Shown here: piece by piece, positions 17,623 to 25,557 of the stretch
Position numbering within the stretch: position 1 is the stretch's first letter
How the letters are laid out: every line of letters begins with the position of its first letter
DNA from: Duncaniella sp.
Lineage (GTDB): Bacteria > Bacteroidota > Bacteroidia > Bacteroidales > Muribaculaceae
Length of the DNA stretch: 50,204 bases
Assembly: GCA_022511285.1 (NCBI GenBank)
Contig: JAFLRW010000001.1
Span: 1 to 50,204 of the forward strand
Direction of reading: 5' to 3'
Translations under genes and position numbers: made by a program
The notes under the pieces: generated by a model
Databases searched by the model: none
What the model was told of the DNA's origin: nothing
Seen by the model: only the letters and a program-made list of their open reading frames with translations

Positions 17623-18978
17623 TTAAGATTTGTTTTTGAGTCGGCCGACGGCCTCTTTGAACAGCTTGCCGCGATTTTCGTAGCTCGTGAAGAGGTCAAA
17701 GCTGGCGCAGCAAGGGGAGAGGAGTACAGTGTCGCCGGGGCCGGCGAGGGTGGCGCAGCGCTCCACAGCCACATCCAAGGAGTGGGTGTCGTGAAGCTCT
17801 ATGCCGTGAGGGCCGAAGTAGTCAAGCAGCTTGGAGTTGTCTTTGCCCATACACACTATGGCTTTCACTTTTTCTTTTACCAAGGGGAGGATTTCGGAGT
17901 AGTCGTTCCCCTTGTCCTTGCCTCCGAGAATGAGGATTACGTCGTGGGGCATTGATTCCAGGGCATACCAGGTGGAGTTGACGTTGGTGGCCTTCGAATC
18001 GTTAATCCAGCGGACGCCATTGATGGTGCCACACGGTTCGAGACGGTGCTCCACACCCTCGAAGTCGGCGAGGGCCTTGCGGATATGCTCCTTGTCAATC
18101 TCCATAATGCAGCCGGAGATGGCGGCCGCCATAGAGTTGTAAAGGTTGTGAAGGCCGTTGAGCGAGAGTTCGGCACGCGGCATTCGCATCTTTTCGCTCG
18201 GGGTGTCGATGCAGATTACGCCCTCGTCGTCGACCCACGCGGCTGTCTGCGGAGTCTCGTGAGTCTCGCTGAAGGGATAGAGGTGGGCCTCGGTGGCTAT
18301 GCGCTCAAGCTGGCGGCGTATCACGGGGTCGTCCTGCCAGTAGATGAAGGCGTCCTGTGGCGTGAGATTGTTGAGGATGCGGAATTTGGCGTTGACATAG
18401 TTCTGCATCTCGTAGTCGTAGCGGTCCAAGTGGTCGGGGGTGATATTGAGAATCACCGCTATGTTGGCATGGAAGTCATACATGTTTTCGAGCTGGAAGC
18501 TTGAGAGCTCGATTACGTAAACCTCGTGAGGGTCGCGCGCCACCTGAAGAGCAAGGCTTTTGCCCACGTTTCCGGCGAGGCCGGCGTCTATTCCGGCAGT
18601 CTGGAGCAGATGGTGGGTGAGCAGGGTTGTGGTGGTCTTGCCGTTGCTGCCGGTGATGCAGACCATCCGGGCGTCGGTGTAGCGGCCGGCAAATTCAATT
18701 TCGGAGATTACGGGGACCCCTTTTTCCACCAGAGCTGTCACCGCCGGGACCGTTGGGGGGATGCCGGGGCTTTTCACCGCCGTGTCAGCCTCGAGGATAC
18801 GCTCCATCGAGTGTTTACCCTCCTCCCACTCAATGCCTTCTGAGTCAAGGGCCTGTTTATAGCGCTCGGAGATGGAGCCGGAGTCAGAGAGAAACACGTT
18901 CCACCCCTTGTCTTTGCCGAGGATGGCGGCTCCGACGCCGCTCTCGCCTCCGCCAAGTATCACGAGATTTTTTGACAT
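17623..18978 (-). CDS. murD: UDP-MurNAc-L-alanine-D-glutamate ligase MurD
   Basis: A 451-residue Mur ligase that adds D-Glu. N-terminal domain motif LVILGGGESGVGAA (5-18), ATP loop GSNGKTTTT (110-118), and HRLEPCGTINGVRWINDSKATN with the MurD-specific NDSKATN. VLLSPCCASFDLF near the C-terminus is also typical. It is placed between mraY (18 bases away) and ftsW. Length is normal. Confidence 0.96.
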   Translation of the reverse strand: MSKNLVILGGGESGVGAAILGKDKGWNVFLSDSGSISERYKQALDSEGIEWEEGKHSMERILEADTAVKSPGIPPTVPAVTALVEKGVPVISEIEFAGRYTDARMVCITGSNGKTTTTLLTHHLLQTAGIDAGLAGNVGKSLALQVARDPHEVYVIELSSFQLENMYDFHANIAVILNITPDHLDRYDYEMQNYVNAKFRILNNLTPQDAFIYWQDDPVIRRQLERIATEAHLYPFSETHETPQTAAWVDDEGVICIDTPSEKMRMPRAELSLNGLHNLYNSMAAAISGCIMEIDKEHIRKALADFEGVEHRLEPCGTINGVRWINDSKATNVNSTWYALESMPHDVILILGGKDKGNDYSEILPLVKEKVKAIVCMGKDNSKLLDYFGPHGIELHDTHSLDVAVERCATLAGPGDTVLLSPCCASFDLFTSYENRGKLFKEAVGRLKNKS

Positions 18979-18996
18979 ATATGATGTGTGTAGATT

Positions 18997-20259
18997 TTAT
19001 CTGATTTTGAGAGTGATGAAGGTGAGTATGGCAAGGAAGATGCCTATAATCCAGAAGCGGGTGACTATTTTTGGCTCCGTAATGGCATTTTTTGGGTAGT
19101 CAAACAGTGCCGGTATTCCCTCCTTTTGGAAATGATGATGGAGAGGAGCCATCCTGAATATTCGGCGCCCTTCGCCATATTTTTTGCGTGTGTACTTGAA
19201 ATATGCCACCTGAATCATCACTGAAAGGTCTTCGACAAAGAAGATGGCGCAGAGGAGGGGAATGAGCAGCTCTTTGTGGATGAGGATGGCGAAGACGGCA
19301 ATGATGCCGCCGATGGTGAGGGAGCCTGTGTCGCCCATAAAGACTTGCGCCGGGTTGGCGTTGTACCATAGGAATCCGATGAGAGCCCCCATAAATGCCG
19401 ACATAAACACCACCATCTCTCCGGAGCCGGGGATATACATGATGTTGAGATATCCGGAGTAGATGATATTTCCTCCGAGATAGGCCATAATGGCGAGGGC
19501 GGCGCAGATGATGGCGCTGACACCGGCACAGAGGCCGTCGAGGCCGTCGGTGAGGTTGGCGCCGTTGCTGGTGGCGCTGACGGCGATGATGACAACGAGG
19601 ATGAAGAGCACCCATCCGCCGGTCTGAGCGTAGGGACCCATCCAGGTGGTCAGTGAGGAGTAGTCAAAGTTGTTGTTTTTTACAAACGGGATGGTGGTTT
19701 GTGTTGACTTGACGTTGAGTTCGGCCGAGTCCACCACTTGCTCTACTCCGTCGACCGCAGGGGGTGTCGTGGTAACAACCTGGCGCTGGGTGATGTCGGG
19801 GCTAAGATACATTGTGAGCCCGACGAGCAGACCCAATCCCACCTGGCCAATGATTTTGAACTTCCCTTTCATCCCGTCCTTGTTGTGGTATTTAAACTTA
19901 AGATAGTCGTCAAGGAATCCTATTGTGCCGAGCCATAGGGTGGAGATGAGGAGCAGAACCATGTAAATGTTGCCGAGGTCGCCGACGAGCAGGCAGGGTA
20001 TCATAATAGCGATAATTATGATGATGCCGCCCATAGTGGGAGTGCCGGTCTTATTTCGCTGTCCTTCAAGGCCAAGGTTGCGCACCACTTCGCCAATCTG
20101 CATAATCTGCAGGCGGTCAATGATGCGGCGGCCTATCACTGTGGTGAGGAATAGCGAAAGGAGAGCTGCGGCCACGGAGCGCACGGTGATATAGCTCATC
20201 AGTCGAGCTCCGGGGATGTGGCTGCTGCCGTTCAGTTGCTCATAAAGCCAGTAAAGCAT
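18997..20259 (-). CDS. mraY: Phospho-MurNAc-pentapeptide transferase MraY
   Basis: A 420-residue integral membrane enzyme that makes lipid I from UDP-MurNAc-pentapeptide and undecaprenyl phosphate. TPTMGGIIIII (73-83), FLDDYLK (115-121) with the magnesium-binding Asp pair, NLTDGLDGL (235-243) and PLHHHFQKEG near the end are the family motifs. It is about 60 residues longer than E. coli MraY. The extra length lies mostly at about 154-205, a polar Thr/Val-rich loop between membrane helices. Similar long loops are known in Bacteroidetes MraY. It follows murE by 45 bases. Confidence 0.95.
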   Translation of the reverse strand: MLYWLYEQLNGSSHIPGARLMSYITVRSVAAALLSLFLTTVIGRRIIDRLQIMQIGEVVRNLGLEGQRNKTGTPTMGGIIIIIAIMIPCLLVGDLGNIYMVLLLISTLWLGTIGFLDDYLKFKYHNKDGMKGKFKIIGQVGLGLLVGLTMYLSPDITQRQVVTTTPPAVDGVEQVVDSAELNVKSTQTTIPFVKNNNFDYSSLTTWMGPYAQTGGWVLFILVVIIAVSATSNGANLTDGLDGLCAGVSAIICAALAIMAYLGGNIIYSGYLNIMYIPGSGEMVVFMSAFMGALIGFLWYNANPAQVFMGDTGSLTIGGIIAVFAILIHKELLIPLLCAIFFVEDLSVMIQVAYFKYTRKKYGEGRRIFRMAPLHHHFQKEGIPALFDYPKNAITEPKIVTRFWIIGIFLAILTFITLKIR

Positions 20260-20304
20260 CGTCCTGTGTTATTTTTTGAGAGTGAGTGTGTGTGAAAATA
20301 TGGT

Positions 20305-21765
20305 TCAGAGTTCTTGGAAGGCTGCTTTTACCTCTTCGCTGTCGGCAAAGTGGTGTTTGACACCGCAGATTTCCTGGTAATCCTCGTGCCCCTTTCCTGC
20401 AATCAGCACCACAGTGCCTTGCGCGGCCATCCTGACTGCCTTGCGGATGGCTTCGCGGCGGTCAGTGATGCGTGTGGTGCGGGCGCTGAGAGCGGGGTCG
20501 AGACCGGCTTCCATCTGGTCGATTATAGAGTCGGGCTCCTCGAAGCGGGGATTGTCGGATGTGAGGATTAGGTGAGAAGAGCGGCGGGCCGCTTCGAGCG
20601 CCATGATGGGGCGTTTCCCGGCATCGCGGTTGCCACCGCACCCCACCACGGTGATTATCTGCCCCTGCGGGCCCACCACCTCGCGTATGGTGTCAAGCAC
20701 ATTGACGAGGGCGTCGGGGGTGTGGGCATAGTCCACAATGGCGGTCACCCCTGCGGGCGAGCGGAAGGCCTGGAAACGACCGGCCACGGGGACAAGGCGG
20801 GAAATGGCCCGGAGAATGGCCTCGTTATCCCATCCCAGAAGGCGCGCTACGCCGTAGACAGCCGTGAGATTGTAGGCGTTGAAGCGTCCGGTGAAGAGGG
20901 TTTCGACTTCACGGCCATTCAGACTCAGCAGAGTGCCGTCGATGCGCTGCTCCACGATGTGGCCGGTGAAGTCGGCTTCGCTGCGGAGGGAGTATGTGTG
21001 GCGCGAGGCGGGTGTGTTCTGCAGCATTACGGCTCCGTTGCGGTCATCGGCATTGGTGAGGGCGAAGGCTGTGGCCGGGAGGGTGTCAAAGAATAGTTTT
21101 TTTGCGGCAAGATAGGCGTCGACAGTCTTGTGATAGTCGAGATGGTCGCGCGTCAGATTGGTGAACACTCCTCCGGTAAAGGTGAGTCCTGCAATGCGGC
21201 GCTGATGAGCGGCGTGGGAGCTTACCTCCATAGCGGCATATTGGCATCCGGCATCGACCATCTGCGCCAGGAGACGATTGATTGTAATGGGGTCGGGGGT
21301 GGTGTGTTCTGTGGGATAGGGTGTGGTGTCGACATAGTTGCAGACGGTGGAGAGGAGACCGGCTTTATAGCCCATCAGTCGCGCCATCTCATAGATAAGA
21401 GTGGCTGTGGTAGTCTTGCCGTTGGTGCCGGTGACGCCTATCAGTCGGAGCTTGGCCGAGGGGTTGTCAAACCATTGCGAGGCGAGATGGCCGAGGGCAT
21501 CGGCGCTTGAGGCCACACGGATCTGTTTTACAGCCGTGGATAGGTGCTGCGGGAGCTGTTCGCACACGATGGCCGCGGCGCCTTTCTCAACGGCTGAGTC
21601 GATGAACCGATGTCCGTCGACACTCACGCCCGGCACAGCGACGAAAAGCCATCCGGGGCCCACTTCGCGAGAGTCGGCGGTGATGCCTTTGATGTCGAGG
21701 TCAGGTGTGTCCCCACCTGTGATGGCCAGTGGGGTTATTGCAGAAAGGAGACGGTTGATATTCAT
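20305..21765 (-). CDS. murE: UDP-MurNAc-tripeptide synthetase MurE (meso-DAP type)
   Basis: A 486-residue ligase that adds the third stem residue. GITADSREVGPGWLFVAVPG (28-47) is the UDP-binding N-domain, VTGTNGKTTTA (111-121) the ATP loop, and VDYAHTPDALVNVL the C-domain motif. The motif DNPR in LTSDNPRFEEP is the signature for meso-diaminopimelate rather than lysine, so the wall is of the DAP type (inference from family knowledge). It lies 21 bases after ftsI. Confidence 0.96.
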   Translation of the reverse strand: MNINRLLSAITPLAITGGDTPDLDIKGITADSREVGPGWLFVAVPGVSVDGHRFIDSAVEKGAAAIVCEQLPQHLSTAVKQIRVASSADALGHLASQWFDNPSAKLRLIGVTGTNGKTTTATLIYEMARLMGYKAGLLSTVCNYVDTTPYPTEHTTPDPITINRLLAQMVDAGCQYAAMEVSSHAAHQRRIAGLTFTGGVFTNLTRDHLDYHKTVDAYLAAKKLFFDTLPATAFALTNADDRNGAVMLQNTPASRHTYSLRSEADFTGHIVEQRIDGTLLSLNGREVETLFTGRFNAYNLTAVYGVARLLGWDNEAILRAISRLVPVAGRFQAFRSPAGVTAIVDYAHTPDALVNVLDTIREVVGPQGQIITVVGCGGNRDAGKRPIMALEAARRSSHLILTSDNPRFEEPDSIIDQMEAGLDPALSARTTRITDRREAIRKAVRMAAQGTVVLIAGKGHEDYQEICGVKHHFADSEEVKAAFQEL

Positions 21766-21786
21766 TGTTGTCGGATGGGACTGATG

Positions 21787-23883
21787 TTATTGATTCGATA
21801 GGGCGAGGGTCACGGTGCTGCCTCGGGCTATTAGGGTCCCGGGCGCGGGGTTCATGGATTTGACAAAACCGGAGCCTGTGATGGCTACATTGTAGCCCTC
21901 GGCTTCAAGTCGGATTATCGCTTCGCGGGCGCTGAGATGGCGCACATCGGGGATGCCGGAGCCTTTCTTCTCAGGGGCTTTGAGTGCCTTTCCGGAGGGG
22001 AGTGCAAACGGGTTTTTGAGGCGATTGTAAGAGTTGCGGTCCGTAGAGGCGTAGAAAGTGGGCCCTTGAGTGGATGGTGTGGCTGTGGTATAGTCGGAGG
22101 TGTTGTCAAGGAGACCGCGGGAGTAAAGTTTCATCGCGGTGTTTTTGAGCACCTGGCCTGAAGTGGTGGCAGCGCCGAAAAAGTTTTTCTTGGGATAGCA
22201 AGTGAGGACAATGCAGGAATATTTAGGCTTGTCGGCGGGGAAAAATCCGCAGAAGGCGAGGCGCTTCTTGGCGGTGTTATACTGACCGTTGGGGTCGATA
22301 GTGTAGCAGGTGCCGGTCTTTCCGGCAATCTTAACAAGGTCGTTGCGGAGGAATTTACCGGTGCCGTGGTCGCCCCACACCACGCGAGTGAGCATCTCGC
22401 GAAGGGTGGCTGCAGTCTGCGGAGAGCAAGCGCGTCCGTTGCCAATGTGGCCTACGGGAAGGATAGAATCAATCGTGCCTCGGAGTTCGCGGACCAAGCG
22501 CGGTTTGACAAACTCGCCATCGTTGGCTATCGCATTGTAAAGGGCGAGAGTGTAGATGGGGGGGATTTCAGTGGCATATCCATAGCATTGGCGCGACATG
22601 GCTATACGTCCGTCGCGGCGTGTTGGGACGGAGTCAATGCGCGGAGTGACTTCGCCTGCTATGCCGGTGTTGAGAGGGTCGAGGAATCCGAGCTGTTTGA
22701 TTCTGGAGTAGAAGCGTCCGGGGATAGAGTCGTAAGCTCGAGTGATGATGCGGGCCATTCCTATGTTGGAAGATTGTTCGATGACATCGCCGACGCGGAT
22801 AGAGGTGGAGTGGTGGGCATCGGTGATGGGACGTCCGCCCGCATAGGCCCATCCGGAGCCGGTGGGGAGGGTTTCGTCAAGGTTTTTGACAATGCCGTCC
22901 TCGAGAGCTATCATCATAGAGAGGGTTTTGACCACAGAGCCCGGCTCATATCGCATCACGGCGCGATTGAGGGCTTCGATATATTCGGTGCCGTCGGGGC
23001 TGAGCTCAAGGTTTGAGATTGCTTTGATGTCGCCGGTCTTTACGTCCATCAGCACTGCGAGCCCCCAGTCGGCGCCACAGGAGTCGAGGACATTGTTGAG
23101 TTCGTTTTCCAAAATGTCCTGCATATTTATGTCGATAGTGGTGACAATGTCGCATCCGGGGATTGCCGGGACTGCAGCCATATCGGCAATATCCTTTGTG
23201 AGATGCACCTTGTGGGTGTGGCCGGTGGTGCCGTAGAGGAGAGTGTCGAGAGCCATTTCAATACCTGAAATGCCGTGGATTTCCTTGCTCAAACTTGTCT
23301 CGCCGACACGGCCGATGGAGCGTTTCGCCATGTTGCCGTATGGGTTGAAGCGGCGCATATATCTCTCGAATGTGAGGCCGGAGTGGTTGCGGCTCCGTTT
23401 TCTGAAGTAGGGGAATGTTTTGATGAGCTGCATATCGGCGTGGCTCAGCCCGGAGATGAGCTTGTAGGCTCTCGGGCGCTTGTTGGGCGCTGTGTCGAGA
23501 GGCTTCAGGAGGTGTGATTTCCACTCGGCCGCTGTCCTGACGGGGAAGTGGATGGCCATCTGTTCGGCAAGGGCGTCAATGGAGTCGCGGAGGGTCTTGG
23601 GTGAGAACTTCTCAGCCCTGTAGTCAAGACGCGCGGTGTAGAAATTGAGGTTGGTGGCAAGAATTGAGCCGTCGGAGGCGAGGATGTTTCCGCGATGAGG
23701 GATTATCTCGAAGCTCTCGCTCATTTCCCTCGAGGTTCGTTCGTTCCAGAAGTCGGCATAGACCACGGTGTTTTCAGTCAAGGTCATTATAATCTTGGCT
23801 GAGAACATTAGGATGCCGAGCACCACGATGCCGTAGCGGAAAAGGATGTTTGTGCGGTTGTCGTTGGCTTTTTTTGCTGCCAT
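21787..23883 (-). CDS. ftsI: Class B penicillin-binding protein FtsI with PASTA domain
   Basis: A 698-residue division transpeptidase. Membrane helix at about 13-35. Dimerisation-domain motif HRGNILASDGSILATN (63-78). The transpeptidase motifs are SVVK (316-319, nucleophile S316), SSN (371-373) and KTG (522-524). A single PASTA domain occupies about 640-698 (GIPDVRHLSAREAIIRL to the end). E. coli FtsI is 588 residues and lacks PASTA, whereas Bacteroidetes FtsI often has it. It cross-links septal peptidoglycan made by FtsW. The N-terminal KKANDNRTN segment is cytoplasmic. It is 30 bases after the ftsL-like gene. Confidence 0.95.
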   Translation of the reverse strand: MAAKKANDNRTNILFRYGIVVLGILMFSAKIIMTLTENTVVYADFWNERTSREMSESFEIIPHRGNILASDGSILATNLNFYTARLDYRAEKFSPKTLRDSIDALAEQMAIHFPVRTAAEWKSHLLKPLDTAPNKRPRAYKLISGLSHADMQLIKTFPYFRKRSRNHSGLTFERYMRRFNPYGNMAKRSIGRVGETSLSKEIHGISGIEMALDTLLYGTTGHTHKVHLTKDIADMAAVPAIPGCDIVTTIDINMQDILENELNNVLDSCGADWGLAVLMDVKTGDIKAISNLELSPDGTEYIEALNRAVMRYEPGSVVKTLSMMIALEDGIVKNLDETLPTGSGWAYAGGRPITDAHHSTSIRVGDVIEQSSNIGMARIITRAYDSIPGRFYSRIKQLGFLDPLNTGIAGEVTPRIDSVPTRRDGRIAMSRQCYGYATEIPPIYTLALYNAIANDGEFVKPRLVRELRGTIDSILPVGHIGNGRACSPQTAATLREMLTRVVWGDHGTGKFLRNDLVKIAGKTGTCYTIDPNGQYNTAKKRLAFCGFFPADKPKYSCIVLTCYPKKNFFGAATTSGQVLKNTAMKLYSRGLLDNTSDYTTATPSTQGPTFYASTDRNSYNRLKNPFALPSGKALKAPEKKGSGIPDVRHLSAREAIIRLEAEGYNVAITGSGFVKSMNPAPGTLIARGSTVTLALSNQ

Positions 23884-23913
23884 CTTGATAGAGGAGATTA
23901 GGTGTGTGTTGTG

Positions 23914-24243
23914 TTATTTAGGTTGGATTGTGTAGGCCGGTTGTGGCTGAACTCGCAGACCAAGATGTAGAGAGTCTACCATCTGCTGCATAGATGTTTC
24001 GCGTGTGCGGCTGCGGAATTTGCTTCGTTCGCGGTCCCGTTCGTTTTCAATAGTTTCGAGTTTCTGTTCGAGAGCCGTGATATGTTCGATGTTGCTGCGA
24101 TAGGTGAATTTAGTGGTGATATAGACCATCATCACTATGATGAATATTACGATGGGGAGCCAGTGGCGAGCAAAGAAATCAATGGATATAACCTGTCCGA
24201 AGGCTACCCGTCTGCCTATTCCCGATTTTTTTGTTTTGGCCAT
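23914..24243 (-). CDS. FtsL-like bitopic division protein
   Basis: A 109-residue protein with a basic cytoplasmic N-terminus and one membrane helix at about 29-48 (WLPIVIFIIVMMVYITTKF). A coiled coil follows at about 55-85 (NIEHITALEQKLETIENERD). It then has a short tail rich in Gln and Pro. Position between rsmH and ftsI and this topology are those of FtsL in dcw clusters. Sequence similarity to FtsL is not visible by eye, so the name rests on context. In Bacteroidetes this slot is annotated as FtsL-like. The spacing to rsmH is 16 bases. Confidence 0.85.
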   Translation of the reverse strand: MAKTKKSGIGRRVAFGQVISIDFFARHWLPIVIFIIVMMVYITTKFTYRSNIEHITALEQKLETIENERDRERSKFRSRTRETSMQQMVDSLHLGLRVQPQPAYTIQPK

Positions 24244-24259
24244 GATTAGGATGTTGAGA

Positions 24260-25183
24260 TTAAATTTTTTCAGCTATGCGGAGTTTTGCGGATCGAGAGC
24301 GGGGGTTGCGCTCAATTTCTTGGGCGGTTGGGATTATCGGCTTTGAGGAGAGCTGGCGCAGGGGGGCCTGGATGTGTCCGTAGAAGTCTTTGTTGACTAT
24401 TCCTTCGATGTTTCCGGTCTTCAGGAAGTTTTTGACGAGGCGGTCTTCGAGGCTGTGGTATGTGATAATTGCGATTCTGCCATTCGGGCGGAGCAGGCGA
24501 GGGGCAGAGTTGAGGAGGGCTCTCAGTGCGGAGAGCTCGTCGTTGACGTAGATTCGCAGTGCCTGAAACACCTGTGCAAGCTCCTTTTTTTCTTTCCTTG
24601 GGTCAATTAGGGGCGAGATGGTGTCGAGGAGCGACGAGATGGTCTCAAACGGGTGTCCCTGGTTCCTGCGGCGGATGATTGCGTCGGCTATACGGCGGGC
24701 CTGGGCGAGCTCGCCATAGTTCTTTAGGATTGATGTCAGTGATTCAGGCGATGCGGTGTTGAGGAGTTCGGCGGCCGTGAGGCGGGCGTTGCGGTTCATG
24801 CGCATATCGAGCGGGCCGTCGGCGCGGAAGGAGAATCCGCGTGTGGCATCGTCGAAATGATGTGACGACACTCCGAGGTCGGCCAGAATACCGTCGACGG
24901 CTGTGACGTTGTGGAATCGCAGGAAGTTTGTGATGTAGCGGAAGTTGGAGTGGACCATCACGAGTCGGGGCTCATCCTTGGGGGCGCGGGCTATGGCATC
25001 GGTGTCCTGGTCGAAGGCGAACACGCGACCGCCTTCAGAGGCCGAGAGGCGCTCAATGATGGCGTTTGTGTGGCCTCCACCGCCATAGGTGGCGTCGACG
25101 TAGGTCCCTGATGGCTTGATATTGAGGCCGATGATGGTCTCGTCAAGGAGTGCAGGAATATGGTAGGGGATGGAGGCAGACAT
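24260..25183 (-). CDS. rsmH: 16S rRNA (cytosine-N4)-methyltransferase RsmH
   Basis: A 307-residue SAM-dependent methyltransferase that modifies C1402 of 16S rRNA. SIPYHIPALLDETIIGLNI and VDATYGGGGHTNAI (SAM loop) at the start, DGILADLGVSSHHFDD and GRIAIITYHSLEDRLVKNF later, and a basic end (ERNPRSRSAKLR) are all RsmH signatures. I place the start at the ATG 25183, 20 bases downstream of a strong TAACTTTG box. An upstream in-frame start at 25234 would overlap that promoter. First gene of the dcw cluster; mraZ, which normally comes first, is not present. Confidence 0.96.
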   Translation of the reverse strand: MSASIPYHIPALLDETIIGLNIKPSGTYVDATYGGGGHTNAIIERLSASEGGRVFAFDQDTDAIARAPKDEPRLVMVHSNFRYITNFLRFHNVTAVDGILADLGVSSHHFDDATRGFSFRADGPLDMRMNRNARLTAAELLNTASPESLTSILKNYGELAQARRIADAIIRRRNQGHPFETISSLLDTISPLIDPRKEKKELAQVFQALRIYVNDELSALRALLNSAPRLLRPNGRIAIITYHSLEDRLVKNFLKTGNIEGIVNKDFYGHIQAPLRQLSSKPIIPTAQEIERNPRSRSAKLRIAEKI

Positions 25184-25203
25184 AAGATTGGGAATTAGAG
25201 TCC

Positions 25204-25235
25204 CAAAGTTACGCAAAATAATTTGCAAACTCAAA
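25204..25235 (-). promoter_or_regulatory. Proximal promoter of the dcw cluster
   Basis: On the minus strand TTTG (25235-25232), 20 bases, then TAACTTTG (25211-25204). This is an exact match to the Bacteroidetes -33/-7 consensus and spacing. The box ends 20 bases before the rsmH ATG, giving a very short leader. Confidence 0.75.
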
Positions 25236-25387
25236 CACCCGAAGACAAAAAAGTTATCAACATAGCGATTTTTATTTGCGTTTGCAAATTTTGGTTGGTG
25301 ACAGACGCTATCCGAAGGTCAAAATCCGGCACTCGGAAAGTAGATGCATAAAGTCAAGTGAGTGGCATAAGTGGTTGAGTTATAGTG

Positions 25388-25395
25388 CAAAGTTA
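25388..25395 (-). promoter_or_regulatory. Possible distal promoter of the dcw cluster
   Basis: TAACTTTG on the minus strand, 12 bases downstream of the nearest of three direct repeats. No good -33 TTTG is present because that position falls inside the first repeat. If active it would give a leader of about 200 bases. Confidence 0.4.
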
Positions 25396-25407
25396 GGTTG
25401 TTTTTTT

Positions 25408-25492
25408 GTTTCCTCATAATTTTTTTCGGGGAAAACCATAGTTTCCTCACAATTTTTTTGATGGAATTACCCCTGTTTCCTCACAATTTTTT
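25408..25492. repeat. Three direct repeats upstream of the dcw promoters
   Basis: Nearly identical 18-19 base units at 25408-25426, 25441-25459 and 25475-25492. They read GTTTCCTCAYAATTTTTT on the plus strand, or AAAAAATTRTGAGGAAAC in the direction of dcw transcription. The starts are 33 and 34 bases apart, close to three helical turns, so a protein would meet all three on the same face. The sequence between the units is not conserved. This looks like an operator array. Confidence 0.7.
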
Positions 25493-25504
25493 GGGTTTGG
25501 GCAG

Positions 25505-25536
25505 AAAAAACGCCCGCTCGGGTGATGAGCGGGCGT
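25505..25536 (-). terminator. Rho-independent terminator after the secreted OB-fold-like gene
   Basis: Inverted repeat with arms 25510-25519 and 25527-25536 (ACGCCCGCTC/GAGCGGGCGT) and a seven-base loop. On the minus strand it is followed by TTTTTT. It lies 21 bases after the stop of the gene at 25558 and isolates that gene from the dcw cluster. Confidence 0.85.
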
Positions 25537-25557
25537 GTGGGTTAAGGGGGTGTGATA

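Noticed and set aside
25408..25492. The three repeats as classical MraZ boxes or as a CRISPR array
   Set aside because: MraZ boxes are short TGGGN units with about five-base spacing. CRISPR repeats are longer with spacers of about 30 bases and cas genes, none of which is present. The interval of 14-15 bases between units is too short for spacers.
25184..25557. A hidden mraZ gene upstream of rsmH
   Set aside because: I read the gap on both strands; it holds promoters, repeats and a terminator but no frame with MraZ features.
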